A stretch of 64,000 bases of DNA from the NCBI RefSeq assembly GCF_009674535.1, contig NZ_WKJK01000001.1:124001-188000 (forward strand), read 5' to 3'. Below are positions 54,524-62,790 of this stretch, one piece after another. The DNA comes from Duganella guangzhouensis (GTDB lineage: Bacteria > Pseudomonadota > Gammaproteobacteria > Burkholderiales > Burkholderiaceae_D). A program made the position numbers and the translations under genes. How positions within the stretch are numbered: the first letter of the stretch is position 1; every line of letters begins with the position of its first letter. The notes below the pieces were generated by a model. It searched no databases. It had not been told where the DNA came from and worked only from the letters and a program-made list of their open reading frames with translations.

Positions 54524-57500
54524 TGAGCCCTGCCTTCGATAACGGCGCCGGCACGCGCCTGCTTGCGCCGCACATACCAGTGATGCGCGCGATCAAGGTA
54601 AAGATACACTACCGGCGTGGTAAACAGCGTCAACATCTGCGACAGCAGCAGACCGCCGACCATGGCATAGCCCAGCGGGCGGCGCAGCTCCGAGCCGGCG
54701 CCATGGCCCAGCATCAGCGGCAGGCCGCCCAGCAGCGCACACATGGTGGTCATCATAATCGGCCGGAAGCGCAGCAGGCAAGCCTGGTAAATCGCCTGTT
54801 CCGGCGCCATCCCGCCCTCGCGCTCGGCGGTCAGCGCGAAGTCGATCATCATGATGCCGTTTTTCTTGACGATGCCGATCAGCAGGATGATACCGATCAG
54901 CGCGATCACGCTGAGGTCATAGCCGCCCGCCATCAGGATCAGCAGCGCGCCGACGCCGGCCGAGGGCAGGGTGGACAGAATCGTCAGCGGATGGATATAG
55001 CTTTCATACAGCAGGCCCAGCACGATGTACACCGCCACCAGCGCCGCCGCGATCAGATACGGCTGCGTGGAAAGCGATTCGTTGAACGCCTTGGCCGTGC
55101 CCTGGAAGTTGCCGGTCAGGCCGGCTGGCGCGCCCATTTTCTGCTGCAGGGCGTTGATGGCGCTCACCGCATCGCCCAGCGCGGCGCCGGGCGCCAGGTT
55201 GAACGAAATCGTCACCGCCGGGAACTGGCCCTGGTGGCTGATCGACAGGTAGCCGGTCTTGTTGGTATCGACCTTGACCAGATTCGACAGCGGCACCTGC
55301 TCGCCGGTGGTGGGCGCGGTCAGGTACAGATGGTTGAACAGGTCGGGATCGCGCTGCAGCTCCGGCGTCACTTCCAGCACCACGTGGTAGCTGTTGATCT
55401 GGGTGAAGTACTGCGCCACCTGGCGCTGGCCGATGGCGTCATAAATGGTGGCGTCGATCAGCGACGGGCTGATGCCGAACGAGGCGGCGCGGGCGCGGTC
55501 GATGGTCAGGTTGGCGGTGGCGGCCGAGTTCTGCTGGTCGGAGGCGACGTCGGTCAGTTGCGGCAGCTTGCGCAGGCTGTCCAGCATGCGTGGCGCCCAC
55601 TGGTTCAGTTCGTCCAGGTTGGCGTCGGTCAGCGTGTACTGGTACTGGGTGCGGCTGGTACGGCCGCCGACGTTGATATCCTGGTTGGCCTGCATGAACA
55701 GGTTAACGCCCAGCGCCTTGGCCACCTTCGGCCGCAGGCGGGCGATGATTTCATCGGCGGTGGCGGTGCGGCCCTGGTCCTTGGGCTTCAGGCTGATCAT
55801 GAAGTTGCCGGTGTTGGCGGTGTTATTCCCCGAGAACATGCCAAACGCCAGCACGTCGGGATCGGTGCGGACGATGTCCGCCAGCTCCACCATGCGTCCG
55901 CTCATCGACGTAAACGAGGCGTCCTGGGCCGATTCAGCGGTGCCGGAGATGATGCCGATATCCTGCTGCGGGAAGAAGCCTTTCGGGATGAAGATGAACA
56001 GCACCACCGTCAGCGCCAGCGTGGCGATGAAGGTGCACAGCGTGAGGAACTGGTGACGCAGCACCACGTCCAGGCCGCGCTTGTACCAGGCCAGCATGGT
56101 GTCGAAGCCGCGCTCGCACAGATGGTAGAAGCGGCCATGCTGCACCTCGTGCTCGTTGCGCAGGAAGCGCGCGCACAGCATCGGCGTCAGCGTCAGCGAA
56201 ATTACCACCGACAGCGCGATGGTCATGGTGACGGTGACGGCAAATTCGCGGAACAGCCGGCCCACCACGCCGCCCATCAGCAGCAGTGGAATGAACACCG
56301 CCACCAGCGACACCGAAATCGAAATAATCGTGAAGCCGATTTCGCCGGCACCCTTGTAGGCCGCTTCCAGCGGCGTCATGCCTTCTTCAATGTAGCGGTA
56401 GATATTTTCCAGCATGACGATGGCGTCATCGACCACGAAGCCGACCGCGATGGTCAACGCCATCAGCGACAGGTTGTCGAGGCTGAAGCCGACCACGTAC
56501 ATCAGGCCGGCCGTGCCCAGCAGCGACAGTGGCACCGTCACACTAGGAATAATCGTGGCCGGCAGATTGCGCAGGAACACAAAGATCACCATCACCACCA
56601 GCGCGACCGTCAAGGCCAGCGTGAATTCCACGTCCAGCACCGAGGCGCGGATGGTCTGGGTACGGTCGACCAGCGTGTTGACCTTGATGGTGGACGGCAG
56701 CGACGCGCGCAAACGCGGCATGGCGGCCTTGATGCCGTTGACGGTGTCGATCACATTGGCGCCGGTCTGCTTGCTGATCACCAGCACGATGGCGCGGCCA
56801 TTCTGCATGTCGTTATCGTCGGGCTTGGCCGGGCCGGCGTAAGCCCAGGCGCCTTGCTTGACGGTCTCCGGGCCGGACACCGCCACGCCGACGTCGCGGA
56901 TGCGGATCGGCGCGCCGTTCTTGTAGCCGAGCAGGGTATCGTTCCACGGCTCGGCGCTCAGCAGTTGGTCGTTGGTGTAGACGGTGAAGCTTTTGTTCGG
57001 ACCATCCACGCTGCCCTTGGGCGTGTTGACGGTGGTTTCGGCGATCACGCCGCGAATGTCTTCCAGACTGATGCCCAGCGTGGCGATCTTGGCCGGGTCG
57101 ATCTGCACCCGCACCGCCGGTTTTTGCGCGCCGGCGATGTTGACGTAACCGACACCGGACAGCTGTGAAATCTGCTGCGCCAGAATGTTATCGGCGTAAT
57201 CGCTGACCTGTTGCAGTGGCAGCACGTCCGACTGCACCGCCATGATCATGATCGGCGCGTCGGCCGGGTTGATCTTGCGGAAGGTCGGCGGGCTGGGCAG
57301 GTTGCTTGGCAGCTGGCCGGAGGCGGCGTTGATGGCGGCCTGCACATCCAGTGCGGCGGCGTCGATATTGCGGTTAAGGTCAAACTGCAGCGTCACCTGG
57401 GTGCTGCCGACCGAGCTGCTGGAGGTCATCTGCGACAGACCGGAAATCAGCGAGAACTGCCGCTCCAGCGGCTGGGCCACGTTGGACGCCATGGTTTCAG

Positions 57501-57666
57501 GATTGGCGCCTGGCAGGCTGGACGAAACCTGGATGGTGGGGAAGTCGACCTGCGGCAGCGGCGCCACCGGCAGCAGCGGCCAGGCCACCATGCCCAGCAA
57601 CAGCAGGGCGATGGCCAGCAGCGTGGTGCCGATCGGGCGTTTGATAAACGGGGCGGAGACGCTCAT
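54520..57666 (-). CDS. RND efflux transporter, MdtB/MdtC-like (HAE1 family)
   Basis: 1048 residues, proton-driven inner-membrane pump. It starts MSVSAPFIKRPIGTTLLAIA and keeps the MdtB-like pieces PLLPVAPLPQVDFPTIQV, SLPGANPETMASNVAQPLERQ and GFVVDDAIVMLENIYRY (the TM4 Asp-Asp proton relay, near 406). This places it with multidrug HAE1 pumps, not with CusA metal pumps, even though its regulators are CusRS-like. ATG 57666 stands 1 bp after the adaptor stop codon region; the longer frame upstream is unlikely. Confidence 0.94.
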   Translation of the reverse strand: MSVSAPFIKRPIGTTLLAIALLLLGMVAWPLLPVAPLPQVDFPTIQVSSSLPGANPETMASNVAQPLERQFSLISGLSQMTSSSSVGSTQVTLQFDLNRNIDAAALDVQAAINAASGQLPSNLPSPPTFRKINPADAPIMIMAVQSDVLPLQQVSDYADNILAQQISQLSGVGYVNIAGAQKPAVRVQIDPAKIATLGISLEDIRGVIAETTVNTPKGSVDGPNKSFTVYTNDQLLSAEPWNDTLLGYKNGAPIRIRDVGVAVSGPETVKQGAWAYAGPAKPDDNDMQNGRAIVLVISKQTGANVIDTVNGIKAAMPRLRASLPSTIKVNTLVDRTQTIRASVLDVEFTLALTVALVVMVIFVFLRNLPATIIPSVTVPLSLLGTAGLMYVVGFSLDNLSLMALTIAVGFVVDDAIVMLENIYRYIEEGMTPLEAAYKGAGEIGFTIISISVSLVAVFIPLLLMGGVVGRLFREFAVTVTMTIALSVVISLTLTPMLCARFLRNEHEVQHGRFYHLCERGFDTMLAWYKRGLDVVLRHQFLTLCTFIATLALTVVLFIFIPKGFFPQQDIGIISGTAESAQDASFTSMSGRMVELADIVRTDPDVLAFGMFSGNNTANTGNFMISLKPKDQGRTATADEIIARLRPKVAKALGVNLFMQANQDINVGGRTSRTQYQYTLTDANLDELNQWAPRMLDSLRKLPQLTDVASDQQNSAATANLTIDRARAASFGISPSLIDATIYDAIGQRQVAQYFTQINSYHVVLEVTPELQRDPDLFNHLYLTAPTTGEQVPLSNLVKVDTNKTGYLSISHQGQFPAVTISFNLAPGAALGDAVSAINALQQKMGAPAGLTGNFQGTAKAFNESLSTQPYLIAAALVAVYIVLGLLYESYIHPLTILSTLPSAGVGALLILMAGGYDLSVIALIGIILLIGIVKKNGIMMIDFALTAEREGGMAPEQAIYQACLLRFRPIMMTTMCALLGGLPLMLGHGAGSELRRPLGYAMVGGLLLSQMLTLFTTPVVYLYLDRAHHWYVRRKQARAGAVIEGRAQ

Positions 57667-57667
57667 A

Positions 57668-58921
57668 TCAAGCTCCCTCGCGCTTGGCCGTCGCCGCTGC
57701 CGCCGCCGACGACGGAGCCGCCGGGCTGGCCGGGGACGCGGCACCCGCCGGTGCGGCCGAGCCGGATGCCCCGGACGCGCCGGCCGGTTTTGCGCTGGCC
57801 TCGGCCACGCGCGCGCCCGGCTTCAGCTTGTACTGGCCATCGACCACCACGCGCTGTCCAGCCTGCAAGCCTTGCTCGATCACGGCGGTATCACCCTGCA
57901 CCTGGCCCAGTCGCACCGGCTGCATGGCGGCCGCATTATTCGCATCCACCGTGTAGACGAAAGTACCGCTCTGACCGCGCTGGATGGCGGCCGACGGCAC
58001 CGTCAGCGCCTGCGACAACGTGCCCAACTGCAGCTGCACATTGACATACTGCCCTGGCCACAGCTTGTGGTCGGTGTTGACGAACTTGCCTTTGAGCTGC
58101 ACCGTGCCGCTGGTGGTATCGACCTGGTTATTCAGCAGCACCAGCTCGCCCTGTGCCAGCCTGGTCTTGCCGTCGCGGGTGAGCGCGACCACCGACAGCG
58201 GCTTGCTGCCGTTAGCGGCGGCGCCGATGCGCTGCACATCCTCGCCCGGCAGCGTGAAGGTGACCGCCACCGGATCGATCTGGTTGATGATCAGCAGACC
58301 GGTGGTGTCGGTGGTGTGGACGATGTTACCGGCATCCACCAGCCGCGCGCCGATGCGGCCGCTCAGCGGCGCGGTGATGCGGGTGTAATCGAGCTGTACC
58401 TGCGCGTACTGGATCTGCGCATCATCCGACTGCACGGTGGCGGCGTACTGCGCCACCAGCGCTTGTTGCGTGTCCAGCGTTTGCTGGGTGGTGGCATCGT
58501 CGGCGTGCAGATTGGTGTAGCGCTTCAGGTCGGCGCGGGCATTGGCCAGCAGCGCCGCATCCTTGGCGCGCGTGGCCTGGATCTGCGCCAATTGGGCACG
58601 CAACGCGCGGCCATCGATCTCGGCCAGCAGTTGGCCGGCCTTGACGTCCTGACCCTCGACAAAATGCAGCTTGTCCAGCTGACCGTCGATGCGGGTCTTG
58701 ACGGTGACGCTGGCGTAAGCGGTCACCGTACCAACGCCGCTCAGCAGCACCGGCACATCCTGACGCGCGACCGCTGCGGTCACCACCGGAATGGCCGGCG
58801 CGTTCGCGGCCGGTGCGGCTGCCTGTGCGTTGAAGTGGGAATGCCAGGCGGCGCCGGCGACAATCAGAACCGCCGCCGCCAGTGGCGGCACGATGCGTTT
58901 GGTATTGAGCGTGGTTTTCAT
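57668..58921 (-). CDS. RND periplasmic adaptor subunit, MdtA-like
   Basis: 417 residues. N-terminal anchor (VPPLAAAVLIVAGAAWH), a biotinyl-lipoyl half-motif near VKTRIDGQLDKLHFVEGQDVKAGQLL (about 70-95), a helical hairpin (AQLAQIQATRAKDAALLANARADLKRY), and the barrel and membrane-proximal domains (APLSGRIGARLVDAGNIVHT). Links the inner-membrane pump to the outer-membrane channel. The C-terminal 30 residues are Ala/Ser/Gly-rich low complexity. Confidence 0.92.
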   Translation of the reverse strand: MKTTLNTKRIVPPLAAAVLIVAGAAWHSHFNAQAAAPAANAPAIPVVTAAVARQDVPVLLSGVGTVTAYASVTVKTRIDGQLDKLHFVEGQDVKAGQLLAEIDGRALRAQLAQIQATRAKDAALLANARADLKRYTNLHADDATTQQTLDTQQALVAQYAATVQSDDAQIQYAQVQLDYTRITAPLSGRIGARLVDAGNIVHTTDTTGLLIINQIDPVAVTFTLPGEDVQRIGAAANGSKPLSVVALTRDGKTRLAQGELVLLNNQVDTTSGTVQLKGKFVNTDHKLWPGQYVNVQLQLGTLSQALTVPSAAIQRGQSGTFVYTVDANNAAAMQPVRLGQVQGDTAVIEQGLQAGQRVVVDGQYKLKPGARVAEASAKPAGASGASGSAAPAGAASPASPAAPSSAAAAATAKREGA

Positions 58922-58949
58922 GATCGTGATCGGGAGTAGGTGTCAGATA

Positions 58950-60359
58950 TCAGAGAGTCGGAGCGTGCCAGTTGCCACCCAGGCCGGTAATCAGCGCGGC
59001 GCTGGCGACCAGGCGGCGCGACAGCAGGCTGGCGACGGTGCGCTCGCCGGCCAGCGTGGTGGCCTGCGCGGTCACCACCGTCAGATAGGTGGCGGTGCCG
59101 GCGCGATACTGTTTCAGCGCCAGTTCCTGCGCCAGTTTGGCGGCATCGGTGGCTTGCTGTTGCTTGGCGATTTCGGCGTCGAGCACGGACAGCGTGGCCA
59201 GGTTGTCTTCCACTTCCTGGAACGCGCTCAGCACGGTTTGCTTGTAGCTGGCGACGGTGACGTCGTAGGCGGCGATGGCCTGGGCGTCGTTGGCCTTGCG
59301 CAGGCCGCCGTCAAACAGCGTCTGGCTCAGCGCCGCGCCCAGCGACCAGATGCGCGATGGCGTGTTGAACAAATCAGCCATGGCGCTGTTGCTGTAGCCG
59401 CCGCCGGCGCTCAGGCTCAGCGCCGGGAACCAGGCCGCGCGCGCCACGCCGATATTGGCGTTGGCGGCCGCGACGCGGCGTTCGGCGGCGGCGATGTCGG
59501 GGCGGCGCTCCAGCAACTGGGCCGGCAGGGTGGCCGGAATCGCCGGCACTGTCAGGCGCAGGCCGGCGTCGGCGGGCAGGGCGGCGATTTGCAGCTTGGC
59601 CGGCGGCTGGCCCGTCAGCACCGCGATCGCATGTTCGAGTTGGGCGCGCTGAGCGTGCAGGTCCAGCGCCTCGGCCTCGGCGGCGGCCAGCTGGTTTTCG
59701 GCCAGCGCCAGATCGGAACGCAGCGCCACGCCTTCGCGGTATTGGCTGTTCACCAGTTGCAGCGAACGCTGGTAGGCGGCGGTGGTGCGCGCATACAAGG
59801 CCGATTGCATGTCCAGCGCGCGCAGCTGCACATAATCCTGCACCAGGCTGGATTGAATGCTGAGGCGGGCGGCGGCCAGATCGTCGCCACTGGCGCGCGC
59901 GCTGGCATCGCCGGCCTCCACCGAACGCCGCACGCCGCCCCACAGGTCCGGCACCCAACTGCTGCTGAGGCTGACACTGTGGGCAGTGGCGACCGCGCCG
60001 CTGCTGCGCGCGCGGCTGGTGGCGGCACCGGCCGATACGGTCGGCGTCAGACCGGCGCGGGCGGCATCGGCCAAGGCCAGCGCCTCGCGGTACTGGGCCT
60101 CGGACTGGGCGATGGTCTGATTGGCAAGATTGGCTTGATCGACCAGATCGTTCAGGACGGGGTCCTGGAAGCTGGTCCACCATTGCGACTGATCGTCAGC
60201 GGCGGCGGGTTGGGCGGTGGTCCAGGGTGCGGCCTCGCGGTAGTCGGAGGGCAGTTCCATGGCCGGTTTGACATAGTCCGGCCCCACCGCGCAGCCGGCC
60301 AGCAGCTGAAGCAACAGGGCAGAACACAGGAAAAGAAGCGGGCGGCGTGTGGCTGTCAT
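58950..60359 (-). CDS. Efflux outer-membrane channel lipoprotein (NodT/OprM type)
   Basis: 469 residues. Lipobox LLAGCAVGPDY (Cys near 23) and two OEP domains of the NodT family (YREALALADAARAGLTPTVSAGA; RPDIAAAERRVAAANANIGVARAAWFPALSL; QTLFDGG). It is the outer-membrane exit duct of the RND system and the first gene of the operon (OMF, adaptor, pump, regulator, kinase). The stop-start gap to the adaptor is 28 bp. Confidence 0.94.
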   Translation of the reverse strand: MTATRRPLLFLCSALLLQLLAGCAVGPDYVKPAMELPSDYREAAPWTTAQPAAADDQSQWWTSFQDPVLNDLVDQANLANQTIAQSEAQYREALALADAARAGLTPTVSAGAATSRARSSGAVATAHSVSLSSSWVPDLWGGVRRSVEAGDASARASGDDLAAARLSIQSSLVQDYVQLRALDMQSALYARTTAAYQRSLQLVNSQYREGVALRSDLALAENQLAAAEAEALDLHAQRAQLEHAIAVLTGQPPAKLQIAALPADAGLRLTVPAIPATLPAQLLERRPDIAAAERRVAAANANIGVARAAWFPALSLSAGGGYSNSAMADLFNTPSRIWSLGAALSQTLFDGGLRKANDAQAIAAYDVTVASYKQTVLSAFQEVEDNLATLSVLDAEIAKQQQATDAAKLAQELALKQYRAGTATYLTVVTAQATTLAGERTVASLLSRRLVASAALITGLGGNWHAPTL

Positions 60360-60431
60360 GGCAAGAAGGAAGAGAGAATTTCGTCCGAAACACTCTAACT
60401 TCCCGCCCCCAACGCCTTGCTGACGGCCAGA

Positions 60432-60445
60432 TTACAATTTTGTCA
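60432..60445. promoter_or_regulatory. CusR/CopR-like response-regulator box before the RND operon
   Basis: On the minus strand TGACAAAATTGTAA fits the copper-box core TGACAANNTTGTCA at 11 of 12 defined positions. It lies 73 bp upstream of the channel gene start. It suits binding by the operon's own CusR-like regulator. Confidence 0.55.
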
Positions 60446-60454
60446 GATAGCCGG

Positions 60455-62779
60455 TCACGGCCGGTACAGAATCACGGTTTGGCCCGGCGCGATGGTCAAA
60501 GTGCGGGTGCCGGCAGCGATGGTTTTGCCGCTGACCAGATCTTTCAGTGGCGCCTGCGTGCCGGGCAGCGCGAGCTCCACGGACTTGGTGCCGCCGGCGT
60601 TCATGGCGAACAGGTAGCGGCCATAGCTGCCCTCATAGTAATCGCCACGGCCCGCGTAGGGATCGAAGGAGCTGCGTTCGAAGCTGGCGTCGGCTGGCCC
60701 TTGCGCCGCCGGTAGCACCTCGCCCGCCAGCGCCGGCGGCGCGTCGTCGGGGTAGCGCACGTCGGGGATAGGGCCGCCCGCCGTATGCGCGGAGTTGCCG
60801 CGCGTGCAATTGCGGCCGCTCGGCACGAAGTCGACGCGGCCATAGAAAGTCGCCACGCGGTCCGCCTGCGGCGTCAGATGGTGCACCCGAAACAGCTTGT
60901 TCACGCCGCACATGGCGCGCCAGTATAGCGAGGCGTACATAATGTCATCGCCATGTTTGAGCGCGATGACGCCGTTTTCGGTATCGGTGAACACAAAGTC
61001 CGGCTGCCCCGCGCTCATCGGCAGGCGAGCCTGCTGGCGCGGCCAGTTCTTCACCACCTGCCATTCGTCGTAAGCGTCGAGCAGGCCGATGGTGGTACGC
61101 TGGCCGGGATCTTTCATGCGGTCGCGCAGCACGGCGAAGAACTGGTTATCCTCCAGCATTTGCTGGGCGGCGGCCATCAAGGCGGGATCTCTGGTGGCGA
61201 CGGCGGTGTAGAACGGCGTGTTGTCCCAGCCGGTTTTCTGTACATAGGTGGTCACGCCGGGGAAGGCAGGATCGCGCCAGCCGATTGGCGCTTCCAGCTT
61301 CATGGCGCGGTAACCATCGGCATCGGCGGCAGGATAGCGGAACGGCGAGCGCGCGTGCGCGATCTTGACCAACTGTTGCAGCAGCTGCGGATCGCCCGCC
61401 GTTTCGCTTTTCGAGCGCGTCGCCAGATAAATGCCGGTTGCCCAATCCTGAATTTCGCCATAGCTGCCGACGAAGCCCAGTTCTTTCGACAGGCCGGCAG
61501 CGGTGAAGATGCGGTAGTCTTTCGGCACGCGGAAGGCGCCGTTGTCGCCGGAGGCGGCGGAGTAGGTCGGATGGCCGTCCTTGTCCTGGCTACCGCTCCA
61601 CGCGCTTAGCCCGAGCGATTCGTACAGGTAGTGGCGTGCCTGCTGTTCCGGCAGCGCCTTGCCGCTGCCGATGGCCTGCAAGCCGTTGTTGCTGTAATAG
61701 ATGCCCAGCAGGTCGACGATCATGGACTGGTTGGTGTACAGCCGGCGGTGGTGCAGCATGTAGTCCAGTCCATACGACAGCATGGCTGCGTAGCCATCGC
61801 GCCGTGTGACGCCGCTGCCCGGCAGCTTCTGATCCAGCTGTGGCGTGATTTCGGCCTGCAGGATTTGCAGCGCCTTGCCGTATGGCCCGAGCGCTTCCCA
61901 GTCCGGATTGGTGTGGGTTTTGTCGCTGTAGATGAAGCCTGGGTCGCTGAGATAGCGCGTGTAAAACTGGTCGCCCGCTTCCAGCACCTTGCGCACCACG
62001 GCGGGATTGCGATAAGCCTTGGTCCATGCGATGTCATAGCTGCGCGCCAGGAACAGGGTTTCGTGCAGCGTCAGGGCGCGATCGGCGGCCAGCTCCCTTT
62101 CGATTTCCCTGTTGATGCGGGCCTGCAGCTGTTCCATCACTTCCGCGCCCGGTGCCGGGCGCACTGCGGCGTTGGGGGCCGCGCCTTCAGCCTCGCCGGC
62201 ATCCAGGAATGGATCGCTGTGCACATACATGGCATAGATTGGGCGCGACGGCTCCGTCATCGGCCGCTGGAATTTGGCGAAGTCGCTGTTGTAGACCGCG
62301 TACGGGCCGGTGGCGCGGATGCGGCAATTCAGCTGGCGTTTGTTCGCGGTCAGGTTGGCGGGCAGGGGAAAAGTGCGATAGGTGAAGCGGCCTTCATACA
62401 TGGGCGAGACGGTGCCAAGATCGAGGATCTCGATGTCGCCCAGATGGCGGTAGCCGATCTGCTTTCCTTCGCAGTACAGCGTCAGTTTGTTGGTGTTGGT
62501 TTCGCCGCCCCACAGCCGCACCGACGCGTAGTTCTGCACCGCCGGGTCGACCTTCAGCGTGAACTCCAGCGAGCCGCCGCGCCAGTCGGTCGCGGACAGC
62601 GGCAGTAGCTGGCGTGCGCCGCGTCCCAGCGCACCTTGAATGATTTGCGCATGTTCGCCACGCACTGCATGCGCCGTTTCGGATGCGGCATCGCCAAAGG
62701 TGATCTTGTCGGTCAGCGTGGTGACAGCGTGGGCTTGCGCGCAGGCGGCCAGCATGGTCAGGGCGATACGGTTCTTCAT
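60455..62779 (-). CDS. Exported protein of unknown function coupled to a GH28-like enzyme
   Basis: 774 residues, family not recognised with confidence. Signal peptide MKNRIALTMLAACAQAHA. About 20-150 is beta-rich with a ligand-binding look (GGSLEFTLKVDPAVQNYASVRLWGG); about 190-480 is helical and may be an alpha/alpha toroid (TLHETLFLARSYDIAW, KALQILQAEITPQL, GYAAMLSYGLDYMLHHRRLYTNQSM); the rest is beta (MYASLYWRAMCGVNKLFRVHHLTP; ending APLKDLVSGKTIAAGTRTLTIAPGQTVILY). This toroid-plus-sandwich plan occurs in polysaccharide lyases. ATG 62779 has AAGGA 4 bp ahead; ATG 62794 overlaps the upstream stop. A pectin- or rhamnogalacturonan-active lyase is a guess from the neighbour. Confidence 0.8.
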   Translation of the reverse strand: MKNRIALTMLAACAQAHAVTTLTDKITFGDAASETAHAVRGEHAQIIQGALGRGARQLLPLSATDWRGGSLEFTLKVDPAVQNYASVRLWGGETNTNKLTLYCEGKQIGYRHLGDIEILDLGTVSPMYEGRFTYRTFPLPANLTANKRQLNCRIRATGPYAVYNSDFAKFQRPMTEPSRPIYAMYVHSDPFLDAGEAEGAAPNAAVRPAPGAEVMEQLQARINREIERELAADRALTLHETLFLARSYDIAWTKAYRNPAVVRKVLEAGDQFYTRYLSDPGFIYSDKTHTNPDWEALGPYGKALQILQAEITPQLDQKLPGSGVTRRDGYAAMLSYGLDYMLHHRRLYTNQSMIVDLLGIYYSNNGLQAIGSGKALPEQQARHYLYESLGLSAWSGSQDKDGHPTYSAASGDNGAFRVPKDYRIFTAAGLSKELGFVGSYGEIQDWATGIYLATRSKSETAGDPQLLQQLVKIAHARSPFRYPAADADGYRAMKLEAPIGWRDPAFPGVTTYVQKTGWDNTPFYTAVATRDPALMAAAQQMLEDNQFFAVLRDRMKDPGQRTTIGLLDAYDEWQVVKNWPRQQARLPMSAGQPDFVFTDTENGVIALKHGDDIMYASLYWRAMCGVNKLFRVHHLTPQADRVATFYGRVDFVPSGRNCTRGNSAHTAGGPIPDVRYPDDAPPALAGEVLPAAQGPADASFERSSFDPYAGRGDYYEGSYGRYLFAMNAGGTKSVELALPGTQAPLKDLVSGKTIAAGTRTLTIAPGQTVILYRP

Positions 62780-62790
62780 GGTGTCCTTGT

